From Marinobacter sp. es.048 (GTDB lineage Bacteria > Pseudomonadota > Gammaproteobacteria > Pseudomonadales > Oleiphilaceae): a DNA stretch of 64,000 nucleotides. Shown here one piece after another: positions 54,302 to 61,833 of the stretch. The notes beneath the pieces are model-generated. The model was not told the origin of the DNA, made no database searches, and worked only from the letters and a program-made list of their open reading frames with translations. The stretch covers positions 1,364,001 through 1,428,000 of the forward strand of contig NZ_FYFA01000001.1 in NCBI RefSeq assembly GCF_900188435.1, read 5' to 3'. The translations under genes were made by a program, and so were the position numbers. The number at the start of each line of letters is the position of its first letter. Positions within the stretch are counted from its first letter, which is position 1.

Positions 54302-54319
54302 AAAACTCCACTCGACCGG

Positions 54320-54349
54320 TTGACGACTGACGCATTGTAGGACAATAAT
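54320..54349 (+). promoter_or_regulatory. alkB promoter candidate
   Basis: TTGACG (54320-54325) and AATAAT (54344-54349) at an 18-base spacing, 57 bases before the alkB ATG. The second GntR site overlaps the -10 box. Confidence 0.45.
54334..54346. promoter_or_regulatory. GntR operator candidate 2
   Basis: ATTGT-AGG-ACAAT fits the FadR/FCD-subfamily pattern TNGTNNNACNA. It lies across the -10 region proposed for alkB, as expected for a repressor. Confidence 0.6.
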
Positions 54350-54406
54350 GCACAAAACAACAGGTGATCAGAGTTTCACCAACAAGCATTCGATGGAGAG
54401 AGCCCA

Positions 54407-55543
54407 ATGAGCACCACGCAGTTATCGGCAGATCGCGAAGCCACCCGCCGAAGGGTCTTGCTGACGCTGAAGAAATACAGCTACCTGATAGCCATGATCC
54501 CTCTGGCACTGCCGCCTCTCCTGCTGGCCGCCGGCCGCGCGACCGATCTGGTAAACCTGTTTTCCTGGGGGTTCCCGATCGTCTTCTTCGGGATCATTCC
54601 GGTGCTGGATATGCTGTTCGGCAAGGATTCCCTGAACCCGGACGAAGAAACCGACGTGCCAAGAATGGTCGGCGAGCGGTTCTATAAAGCAATAACACTC
54701 GGCTGGGTCGCCGGCTTCGCAGTCTTGCTGGTCTGGAGCATGCTGGAACTGGCGTCCGGTACATTCAACCTGTCAGGAAGCATTGGCTGGGTCGTCTCCA
54801 TCGGCGTCGTCGGTGGCCTCGGCATCAACGTCGCCCACGAACTCATCCACAAAGACGACAAACTCGAAACCTGGGCTGGCGGCTTCCTGCTGTCACTGGT
54901 TTGCTACGCCGGCTTCAAGGTTGAACACCTGCGCGGGCACCACGTACACGTCTCCACCCCGGAAGACGCCTCCTCCTCACGCTACAACCAGTCCCTTTAC
55001 AACTTCCTGCCCCAGGCGTACGTGCGTAACTTCCTGAATGCCTGGAAACTGGAAGCCGAACGCCTGCAACGCAAAGGCCACAAAGCCCTCAGCTGGCGCA
55101 ACGAACTGATCTGGTGGTACAGCATCAGCGCCCTGGTACTGACAGCCTTCACCATCGCCTTCGGCTGGCTCGGCGCCGTCTTCTTCCTGGGGCAGAGCTT
55201 CATCGCCTTCACCCTGCTGGAAATCGTCAACTACCTCGAACACTACGGCCTGCACCGCCGCAAACTCAAAAACGGCCGCTACGAACGCACCGGCCCCGAA
55301 CACAGCTGGAACAGCAACTACTTCCTCACCAACGTCTTCCTGTTCCACCTCCAGCGCCACAGCGACCACCACGCCTGGGCCAAGCGCCGTTACCAGATCC
55401 TCCGCCACCACGAAGTGGCCCCCCAGCTGCCGGCCGGCTACTCCGCAATGATCGTCCTGGCGATGGTTCCCCCACTGTGGCGGCGGGTAATGAACCCAAG
55501 AGTAGAGGCCTATTACAAAGGCGAAGAACACCAGTTGGCATAA
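54407..55543 (+). CDS. alkB: Alkane 1-monooxygenase (AlkB)
   Basis: Integral-membrane non-haem di-iron hydroxylase that oxidises n-alkanes at the terminal carbon, with rubredoxin as electron donor. 378 residues with six membrane helices and all eight-histidine boxes: HELIH (144-148), EHLRGHH (173-179) and LQRHSDHH (315-322), plus the AlkB-specific NYLEHYGLHR (275-284). GGAGAG precedes ATG 54407. No rubredoxin gene is in the window. Monocistronic; followed by a palindromic element and terminator. With FadL and WS/DGAT it completes an alkane-to-storage-lipid theme. Confidence 0.97.
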   Translation: MSTTQLSADREATRRRVLLTLKKYSYLIAMIPLALPPLLLAAGRATDLVNLFSWGFPIVFFGIIPVLDMLFGKDSLNPDEETDVPRMVGERFYKAITLGWVAGFAVLLVWSMLELASGTFNLSGSIGWVVSIGVVGGLGINVAHELIHKDDKLETWAGGFLLSLVCYAGFKVEHLRGHHVHVSTPEDASSSRYNQSLYNFLPQAYVRNFLNAWKLEAERLQRKGHKALSWRNELIWWYSISALVLTAFTIAFGWLGAVFFLGQSFIAFTLLEIVNYLEHYGLHRRKLKNGRYERTGPEHSWNSNYFLTNVFLFHLQRHSDHHAWAKRRYQILRHHEVAPQLPAGYSAMIVLAMVPPLWRRVMNPRVEAYYKGEEHQLA

Positions 55544-55611
55544 TGTCGGCGGGCAAAACTCCCAAGCGGCCCAAACGGGATGCCGGCAACAAAGTCGAGT
55601 CGGCGGGGGTG

Positions 55612-55687
55612 TGAGGGGGAAATTTCTGCAGGGAAACGACTGTCTGAGCAAAGCGAGTTCGGCTTCCCGAAAGAAATATCCCCCTCA
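55612..55687 (+). repeat. Large imperfect palindrome with conserved 19-base loop core (copy B)
   Basis: Arms 55612-55637 and 55662-55687 pair over 21 of 26 positions (TGAGGGGGAAATTTCT... and its complement). The 24-base loop holds TGTCTGAGCAAAGCGAGTT (55641-55659), identical in 18 of 19 bases to the loop of copy A (14245-14263, minus strand). It lies 68 bases beyond the alkB stop and in sense with alkB. Confidence 0.7.
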
Positions 55688-55785
55688 TGGCCCCGCCAGC
55701 CCCCAACCCCAGATCGGCCTAACTCCACAGGCCCCCAGTCTTCAGAGCGTCTCTGAAGAAACGCCGGCCTAAAAAACCGGCCCTC

Positions 55786-55826
55786 AAGACCCCGGCGGTT
55801 CGTCTCTGGCCCCGGGGTCTTTTTTT
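55786..55826 (+). terminator. Intrinsic terminator before gloA
   Basis: AAGACCCCGG (55786-55795) and CCGGGGTCTT (55812-55821) form a perfect 10-bp stem, followed by a T-run. It ends transcription from alkB. Confidence 0.85.
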
Positions 55827-55898
55827 ATGCCCTTGAAATCCCCCTGAAACGCACACAGGTATAATGTTTGAATCCTGCGAAAAAAAGGGAAAACCACA

Positions 55899-56447
55899 AT
55901 GCCCAAGCATTTCGAACAGGCCCCTGGCCTATACGAAGACCCCGTTCCCGAAACCGAAGGCTACGTATTCAACCAGACCATGATGCGCATCAAGGAACCC
56001 GAGCGCTCCATGGACTTCTACACCCGAGTGATGGGCATGCGCCTGGTGCGCAAACTGGACTTCCCCGAAATGAAGTTCACCCTGTATTTCCTGGGTTACC
56101 TGGACGATCGCCAGGCCGGACTGGTGCCGCAAGATGATGCTCACCGCACCACCTTCACCTTCGGCCGCGAAGCCATGCTTGAGCTGACCCATAACTGGGG
56201 CACCGAAGACGACAACGACTTCGCCTACCACAATGGTAACGACGAGCCCCAAGGCTTTGGCCACATTGGCGTAGCGGTGCCCGACGTCTACGCCGCCTGC
56301 GACCGTTTGGAAAAACTCGGTGTGGAATTCGTCAAGAAGCCGGACGACGGCAAGATGAAAGGCCTGGCCTTTATCAAGGACCCGGACGGCTACTGGATCG
56401 AAATCCTGCAGCCGGACATGCTCGAGAAACAGCGTAAGGAAGACTGA
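55899..56447 (+). CDS. gloA: Lactoylglutathione lyase (glyoxalase I)
   Basis: Converts the hemithioacetal of methylglyoxal and glutathione into S-lactoylglutathione. 182 residues, the longer form also known from Pseudomonas and eukaryotes. Metal ligands and motifs are visible: [54 protein letters not shown] and [12 protein letters not shown]. The longer loop [16 protein letters not shown] suggests the zinc-dependent class. Stands alone. Its product feeds lactate formation, which may relate to the lutABC operon beyond the DMT transporter. Confidence 0.95.
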   Translation: MPKHFEQAPGLYEDPVPETEGYVFNQTMMRIKEPERSMDFYTRVMGMRLVRKLDFPEMKFTLYFLGYLDDRQAGLVPQDDAHRTTFTFGREAMLELTHNWGTEDDNDFAYHNGNDEPQGFGHIGVAVPDVYAACDRLEKLGVEFVKKPDDGKMKGLAFIKDPDGYWIEILQPDMLEKQRKED

Positions 56448-56453
56448 GCTTCC

Positions 56454-57407
56454 TTACTCCGCGCCGGCCTCCTGGCCGGCTGCGGGTTTGCGGCCGTAGC
56501 GGGAGGCCACCACCACTGCTGCGGTCAGTATCAACGCCCCCGCAATGCCGATCGGCCCCAGAACCTCCTCCAGAAACACCCAGGCCAGCAGCGCCACAAA
56601 CAGCGGTTCCAGAGTTACTATGATGCTGGAAAGCGTCGCCGGTGTCGTTTTCATGCCAGTGAAGAAGCAGACATAGCCAATACAGGTTGGCACCACCCCC
56701 ACATAGACCACCATCAGCCAGTGCCCGGGATTGAGGGTTTCCAGCCCCTCAAATCCGCCGCTTAGAGCTACTACCGGCAACAGAATCAACGCCGCCGTAA
56801 AGAAACAGATAAACGCCGTGGTAAACACCGGCGTGCCGGCAGAGCTGTAGCGGCTGGTGAGCGTGAAGCCGGTGTACACGCAGGCGGCGAGTAACGCGAC
56901 CAGAATGCCGGCGAGCCGAAGGGTGCCGCTGGTGTCCATATCGCTGAGAACCAGCATGCCCGTGCCGCCAATGGCGGCAATCAGGGACAGAACCGTGAGC
57001 AGGCCGGGTTTCTCTCCCAGCAAGGGCGCGGCGAGAATGGCCACCAATACCGGGGGCAGGCAGAGCGCGATCAGGGTGGCAATGCCGGCACCGGTCAGGT
57101 CCACGGCCAGAAGGTAGCTGCCCTGGTAAAACGCCTGAAACAGTCCCAATGCCGTCAGAGGAAGCAGGGCTTTGGATGTCAGGCTTCGAAGCGAGCTGCC
57201 GGGCACTTTCCTGCCCGGGTTTGCACGTTCAAGGCGTGCCTGCTCGCGCCGCATCAGCAGCCAGAAAAACGGCAATGCCACCGCCAGCCTCAGAAAGGCC
57301 AGAGTGATGGCCTGAAGCTCGGTGCCGGTAAACAGAAATTTCGCAACAATACCCGTGGTCGCCCATAGCAGGGCTGCCAGGGCGATAAACAGGGCGCCTT
57401 GGATCAT
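56454..57407 (-). CDS. EamA/DMT family transporter
   Basis: 317-residue inner-membrane protein with ten helices in two EamA halves (LFIALAALLWATTGIVAKFLF; and PVFTTAFICFFTAALILLPVV ... PTCIGYVCFFTGMKTTPATLSSIIVTLEPLFVALLAW). Drug/metabolite superfamily, often exporters of amino acids or similar. It begins within the lutC stop (ATGA), so it is the last gene of lutA-lutB-lutC-eamA and may move a related small acid. Substrate unknown. Confidence 0.9.
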   Translation of the reverse strand: MIQGALFIALAALLWATTGIVAKFLFTGTELQAITLAFLRLAVALPFFWLLMRREQARLERANPGRKVPGSSLRSLTSKALLPLTALGLFQAFYQGSYLLAVDLTGAGIATLIALCLPPVLVAILAAPLLGEKPGLLTVLSLIAAIGGTGMLVLSDMDTSGTLRLAGILVALLAACVYTGFTLTSRYSSAGTPVFTTAFICFFTAALILLPVVALSGGFEGLETLNPGHWLMVVYVGVVPTCIGYVCFFTGMKTTPATLSSIIVTLEPLFVALLAWVFLEEVLGPIGIAGALILTAAVVVASRYGRKPAAGQEAGAE

Positions 57408-58057
57408 TCAATAATCAACACAATCAGTTCTTTGGGACCGTGAACACCGTAGGCAAGGGTTTGCTCGATGTCGGCGGTTTTGGAAGGGCCTGAGATTAGC
57501 AGGGCATTGGTCGGCATGCCAGCGGCCCAGTTCTGGGCCTTCATGGCTTCATGAAAGGTTGTGTAGAGTTCCGAGGCCCTGAGCACCGCAATGTGCACCG
57601 GCGGCACCAGGCTCATCAGCCGTGGCTCATCATCGTTCGGCCACAGGATCAGCGAGCCGGTCTCGGCAATACCGCCGCGGGTGGAGGTAATACTGGCGTC
57701 CACTTCGTTGAACAGGTGGGTCTGCCAGCTCTCGATCGGCTCGTCGTAGATCAGCAGCTCCGGCAGATCGTCACGGCCGGCATCGCGAAGGGCCTGGCCA
57801 ATTTGGTGCTGCTTCGGAATCAGCAGATTCCTGGCACCGCGGGTGTTCAGCACTTCGGCCAGGCGGTCCATCCACATGTCTTCGTTGCAATGGTGCACTT
57901 CACCGTGGACCGACTCGATCATCTTCTCGAACCGCTCGACACGCTCCTTTGTTGACCAGTCATCCCGTACCAGAACAGAAAAGTCACACTTCGGCACGGT
58001 CAGTTCACCGCCGGTTCGGTTGCGCAGGCGCTGAAGAATCGTTTCCCGGGAACTCAT
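57404..58057 (-). CDS. lutC: L-lactate utilisation protein LutC (LUD domain)
   Basis: 217 residues, third subunit of the iron-sulfur L-lactate oxidation complex. LUD domain with GARNLLIPKQHQIGQALRDAG, SITSTRGGIAETGSLILWPNDDEPRLMSLVPPVHIAVL and ISGPSKTADIEQTLAYGVHGPKELIVLII, the expected C-terminal signature. Overlaps the lutB stop by 4 bases upstream and the DMT gene by 4 downstream. Confidence 0.93.
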   Translation of the reverse strand: MSSRETILQRLRNRTGGELTVPKCDFSVLVRDDWSTKERVERFEKMIESVHGEVHHCNEDMWMDRLAEVLNTRGARNLLIPKQHQIGQALRDAGRDDLPELLIYDEPIESWQTHLFNEVDASITSTRGGIAETGSLILWPNDDEPRLMSLVPPVHIAVLRASELYTTFHEAMKAQNWAAGMPTNALLISGPSKTADIEQTLAYGVHGPKELIVLIIE

Positions 58058-59493
58058 TGGCCACGCTCCTTCATCCGCTGGTGCAGGGTTTTGGCCGCCA
58101 GTTTGGGCGCCGTGCGGTAATCGGTCCAGGCGCCGGCTTTCGAGGGCTGCAACGCCCTGAATTTGCTGGCGGTACCGGTGCCAAATCGGTAAATGCCGGG
58201 GCTGGCGTGCATCCAGGCCCAGCCTTTCCAGATCATCGCTTCCATGGAGCTTCGCTTGGCCCCGTGGCCGCGTACCTTGGCCGGATGGAGTTTGTCACCA
58301 TCCACCGATTCCTGGCGCAGCCGCACCAATAAATCGGGAATGGGGATCTTCACCGGGCAGACCTCACCGCAGGCGCCACACAGGCTGGATGCGCTGGGCA
58401 AATGCCGGCCTTCGTCCAGGCCAATCAGGTGCGGCATCAGGATCTTGCCGATGGGACCCGGATAGGTGGTGCCATAGGCATGGCCGCCCACCCGTGTGTA
58501 CACGGGGCAGTGGTTCATACAGGCGCCGCAGCGGATGCAGCGCAGGGTGTCCAGCAGTTCGTCGTCCTGGTAGATGGACGACCGGCCGTTATCCACCAGC
58601 ACCAGGTGAACTTCCTCCGGCCCATCCAGCTCCTCGGCCTTGCGCGGGCCAGAGATCATATTGAAATAGGTGGTGATGTGCTGGCCGGTGGCAGAGCGGG
58701 TCAAAAGGGCGAGCAGGGCTGAGACGTCTTCCATGCTCGGCACCACCTTCTCGATACCGGTAACGGCGATGTGGCACTTGGGCACGGTGGTGGTCATCCG
58801 ACCATTGCCTTCGTTCTCAACCAGGCAAAGTGTGCCGGTTTCGGCCACCGCAAAGTTAACCCCGGAAACCCCCACATCAGCGTTCATGAATTTTTCCCGA
58901 AGCTGCTGGCGGGCACTGGCAGTGAGGTATTCCACATCGTTGGAGAGATCGGTGCCGGTTTTTTCATGCAATAACTGGGAGATCTCACCGGTATTTTTGT
59001 GGATCGCCGGCATGATGATGTGCGATGGGGTCTCATCCGCCAACTGCACGATGTACTCGCCCAGGTCCGATTCCAGGGCCTCAATGCCTTGCTCCTCCAG
59101 GTAATGGTTCAGCTCCATTTCCTCGGAGACCATGGATTTGCCCTTGATCACAGTCTTGGCATCCCGGGCTTTGCAGATATCTCGCACGATCCGGCAGGCC
59201 TCATCGCCATCCACCGCCCAGTGCACCTTGATGCCGTTTTCGGTCAGCTTTTTCTCAAGCTGCTCCAGCAAGTCTGGCAGATTGGCCAGGGCCCGCAGGC
59301 GGACGTTGGCACCGAGATCCCGGAGGGTTTCCAGATCCCAGCCCTCGAACGCCGTCTTGCGCTTGGACATCAGCCCGTCCATGGCGCTGCGAAAGTTCTT
59401 GCGGATCTTGGGGTTATGAATGGCCGCCTGAGCCCGCGGGTGAAACTGTTTTACATCGATATGATGGCCAGTGTCTTCGGCTGTCTCACTCAT
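58054..59493 (-). CDS. lutB: L-lactate utilisation protein LutB (iron-sulfur)
   Basis: About 479 residues from ATG 59493 (MSETAEDTGHHIDVKQFHP), which overlaps the lutA stop. N-terminal LUD domain (residues about 60-300; GVSGVNFAVAETGTLCLVENEGNGRM) and a ferredoxin-like 4Fe-4S pair: CIRCGACMNHCPVY and CGACGEVCPVKIPIPDLL. The C terminus carries a conserved Trp-rich tail (AMIWKGWAWMHASPG). Electron-carrying subunit of LutABC. The complex oxidises L-lactate to pyruvate. Confidence 0.94.
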   Translation of the reverse strand: MSETAEDTGHHIDVKQFHPRAQAAIHNPKIRKNFRSAMDGLMSKRKTAFEGWDLETLRDLGANVRLRALANLPDLLEQLEKKLTENGIKVHWAVDGDEACRIVRDICKARDAKTVIKGKSMVSEEMELNHYLEEQGIEALESDLGEYIVQLADETPSHIIMPAIHKNTGEISQLLHEKTGTDLSNDVEYLTASARQQLREKFMNADVGVSGVNFAVAETGTLCLVENEGNGRMTTTVPKCHIAVTGIEKVVPSMEDVSALLALLTRSATGQHITTYFNMISGPRKAEELDGPEEVHLVLVDNGRSSIYQDDELLDTLRCIRCGACMNHCPVYTRVGGHAYGTTYPGPIGKILMPHLIGLDEGRHLPSASSLCGACGEVCPVKIPIPDLLVRLRQESVDGDKLHPAKVRGHGAKRSSMEAMIWKGWAWMHASPGIYRFGTGTASKFRALQPSKAGAWTDYRTAPKLAAKTLHQRMKERGQ

Positions 59494-60269
59494 GACTGCT
59501 GCCCCCCTTTGCCCTGGGTGCGCGACCACAGGAAGCTGAGAATGTGCTGGCCTTCAACAGGCTTTTGATTCTTCTCGGCGTAGCCGGCAATGTTCATCAG
59601 GCAGCCACAATCGGTGGTGACAAACTGCCTGGTGCCGGTATCCACCAACGCGTCCACCTTCTCGCTCACCATGGCCCCGGAAATCTCCGGGTGGCGAACC
59701 GCAAAGGTGCCGCCAAAGCCGCAGCATTCCTCGGGCCGGATCTGCTCCACCAGGTTGACGTTCTTCAACTGACCCAGGAGCTTCGGGCCCACTTCTGCTA
59801 CGCCCATTTCACGGCGCGCGGAGCAGGAGGTGTGCATGGCCACGGTGGTGGGCTCACCCAGGTCTTCCAGCTTGATATGGCAGACGTTGAGCAGAAAATC
59901 CGTCAGCTCCCAGACCCGGCCGGCCACCTCGGCGGCTTTCACTTCGTCCGATGTGTCTTTGAACAGGTCCGGGTAGTGCTTGCGCATCATCCCGCCGCAG
60001 GAGCCTGAAGGCACAACGATGGGCCAGTCGCCGGGGAAAAGATCGAGCTGGGCTCTGGCAACGGAACGGGCCTGGTCGTGGTAACCGGAGGTGTAGGCGG
60101 GCTGGGCACAACAGGTCTGGTCCTGCGGGAACAGCACCTCAATGCCTTCACGCTCCAGCAGCTCCACCCCGGCGATACCTGCATCCGGGTAGAACATGTC
60201 CACCAGACAGGTGCCGTAGAAATAGACTTTCGCAGGTTTTGCGGGATAAACCTTGATCGGATCAACCAT
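59490..60269 (-). CDS. lutA: L-lactate utilisation protein LutA (CCG domains)
   Basis: 259 residues from ATG 60269 (MVDPIKVYPAKPAKVYFYGTCLVDMFYPDAG); a TTG at 60308 in the same frame is possible but less likely. Two CCG (cysteine-rich) domains: FPQDQTCCAQPAYTSGYHDQA with VPSGSCGGMMRKHYP, and RPEECCGFGGTFAVRHPEIS with TTDCGCLMNIAGYA. Such domains bind an iron-sulfur cluster in heterodisulfide-reductase-like enzymes. First gene of the lut operon; no regulator of the LldR type is adjacent. Confidence 0.93.
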   Translation of the reverse strand: MVDPIKVYPAKPAKVYFYGTCLVDMFYPDAGIAGVELLEREGIEVLFPQDQTCCAQPAYTSGYHDQARSVARAQLDLFPGDWPIVVPSGSCGGMMRKHYPDLFKDTSDEVKAAEVAGRVWELTDFLLNVCHIKLEDLGEPTTVAMHTSCSARREMGVAEVGPKLLGQLKNVNLVEQIRPEECCGFGGTFAVRHPEISGAMVSEKVDALVDTGTRQFVTTDCGCLMNIAGYAEKNQKPVEGQHILSFLWSRTQGKGGQQS

Positions 60270-60383
60270 GTGCGGACGCTCAACGGTTTTTGAATTGTTA
60301 TCCAGCAATAATAGGGTGGCGAACGCGGTGTTGCCAGACGACTTTATGGGCAGGAAGTGAGAGACAGGCAGGGAAGGCAGAGA

Positions 60384-60408
60384 GGGCAGTGGCAGTGCGC
60401 CACTGCCC
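60384..60408 (-). terminator. Perfect hairpin after comEA
   Basis: GGGCAGTGGC and GCCACTGCCC pair over 10 bases around AGTGC, 7 bases beyond the comEA stop. Only a pyrimidine-rich tail follows on the minus strand, so termination is plausible but not certain. Confidence 0.5.
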
Positions 60409-60414
60409 GGGGTA

Positions 60415-60684
60415 TTACTTGACGGTCAGGCGCGCGGCATTCTTCTCAACAGTGCGCTCGCCAATGCCTTTCACGTTCGCCAGGTCTGCGGTAACCGCAA
60501 AAGGACCATTGGCTTCGCGATAGGCAACAATGGCTTCAGCTTTGCTCTGGCCAATTCCGTTCAGGCTGGCGAGGGTGGTCACGTCTGCGGTGTTGATGTT
60601 GATAGCGGCTTCTTCGGCGTAGGCAAAGCCGGTTACCAGACTGAACAGCAGAACAAGGGTAGCGAAAAGCGGTGTGCGCTTCAT
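60415..60684 (-). CDS. ComEA-like helix-hairpin-helix DNA-binding protein
   Basis: 89-residue exported protein. Signal peptide MKRTPLFATLVLLFSLVTGFAYA, then a helix-hairpin-helix pair: ININTADVTTLASLNGIGQSKAEAIVAYREANGPF and ANVKGIGERTVEKNAARLTV. ComEA proteins bind incoming DNA in the periplasm during natural transformation; this short form is the one common in gammaproteobacteria. Monocistronic. Confidence 0.93.
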   Translation of the reverse strand: MKRTPLFATLVLLFSLVTGFAYAEEAAININTADVTTLASLNGIGQSKAEAIVAYREANGPFAVTADLANVKGIGERTVEKNAARLTVK

Positions 60685-61096
60685 GAATCAAAGCTCCTGA
60701 GACTAGTTTGCGTTATAGGGTTTGTGCCAGGGCGCAAAGCAGCAGAAGCGAAATGTAAGAAGAGAGCAGAAATGTCTGTGGGGGTGGGGAGTGCACGGAC
60801 AGGACCACAATCCTTGTGATCCCCGAATCCGTGGCTGACCCCTGCCTGTTCCTTCAGGCGTGCGACTCATCCTGAGCGCGTCTTCCCTGGAGTTCTCTTC
60901 CCTGAAGTCCTCGTCCTTGAGCCAACGTTCCTTGCTGGCTTGTCATCCCTGACACTGACCATTCTACTGGGGATCGAATTCCTACCTATCGGAGAATCGC
61001 TCCGTGGTTTGTGCGATATATCTTACGAATCTGTAAGCTTTTCGGCGGGTTCAATTATGAACCTGAGTTCAGTATTTTCAGGGCCTGAGAGGCAAT
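60685..61096. other. Intergenic region between GntR 3' end and comEA 5' end
   Basis: 412 bases with the comEA promoter at the left end. A short + strand frame (60940-61146) shows no protein-like sequence and runs into the GntR gene on the other strand, so I do not call it. No other structure stands out. Confidence 0.5.
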
Positions 61097-61789
61097 TTAT
61101 TGCTCGCTTCGATGGGCGGCAGCCGCCTCGCGGATTCGCTCCATGATGATTTCCCGCACGGCCTTCTGGCTGGCGCGGATATGACGGGTGAGGCGGTCCG
61201 CCGCCTCGCTTGCCTGCCCGTTGCGCAGTGCCTCCAGAATCGCGGCATGCTCCACGTAAGTGGCATCAATACGCTCGTCCCGACTGAAGTCCAGACGCCG
61301 GACAATCCGCAGCCGGTCAGTGATTTCCCGATGAATTCGTGTCATTTCCCGGTTTCCGGCAGCGGCCACCAGATCGCAGTGAAAGCTCTCGTCCAGCATC
61401 CTGACTGTGCTGCCCACCGCGCGTTCGGATGGATGGTCCGGGTTCCAGAGGGCGGTCAGGGTTCGCAGTGCTGCAGGCTCTTCATCCAGGTTGCAGATCT
61501 TGTGCACTGCCGCCCGCTCGAGGGTGATGCGCAGGTCATAGAGCTCCTCCACCTGCTGGAAATCGAATGGCTTTACCTGCCAGCCGCTGCGAAACAGCAC
61601 CTCCACATGGCCCTCCCGCTGCAAACGGTAGAGCGCCTCCCGAACCGGTGTCCGGCTGGCGTTCAGACGGCTTCCTACATCCCCCTCGCTGAATCTGTCG
61701 CCGGGGATCAGACGGAACTCGAAGATGTCCTCTTTCAGGGCCGCATAGACCCTGTCGGCTACGGACTCTTTTCGTCTAGGGTTTGCCAT
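61097..61789 (-). CDS. GntR family (FCD-type) regulator of the allophanate hydrolase operon
   Basis: 230 residues from ATG 61789 (MANPRRKESVADRVYAALKEDIFEFRLIPGDRFSEGDVGSRLNASRTPVREALYRLQREGHV); the open frame above it is not family sequence. GntR winged helix 8-75 and FCD domain about 85-215 (LYDLRITLERAAVHKICNLDEE, DESFHCDLVAAAGNREMTRIHREITDRLRIVRRLD). It lies 44 bases after atzF on the same strand, so it probably represses its own operon; candidate operators CTTGTATAC lie in front of atzF (63683-63694) and further up (63880-63889). Confidence 0.87.
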   Translation of the reverse strand: MANPRRKESVADRVYAALKEDIFEFRLIPGDRFSEGDVGSRLNASRTPVREALYRLQREGHVEVLFRSGWQVKPFDFQQVEELYDLRITLERAAVHKICNLDEEPAALRTLTALWNPDHPSERAVGSTVRMLDESFHCDLVAAAGNREMTRIHREITDRLRIVRRLDFSRDERIDATYVEHAAILEALRNGQASEAADRLTRHIRASQKAVREIIMERIREAAAAHRSEQ

Positions 61790-61833
61790 TGGCACCGTTT
61801 CCCCTCGTGGAGCGCCAGATTGCCCCGGTATGG

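Larger units (their letters stand above)
55544..55898. other. Hairpin-rich region between alkB and gloA
   Basis: No gene. It holds the large palindrome at 55612-55687, a perfect hairpin CTTCAGAG-CGT-CTCTGAAG (55740-55758), a GCCGG/CCGGC hairpin around 55763-55783, and the terminator at 55786-55826, followed by the gloA promoter region. Confidence 0.6.

Noticed and set aside
60940..61146. 68-codon plus-strand frame between comEA and the GntR gene
   Set aside because: Low protein-like character, no ribosome site, and it runs into the GntR gene's 3' end on the other strand.
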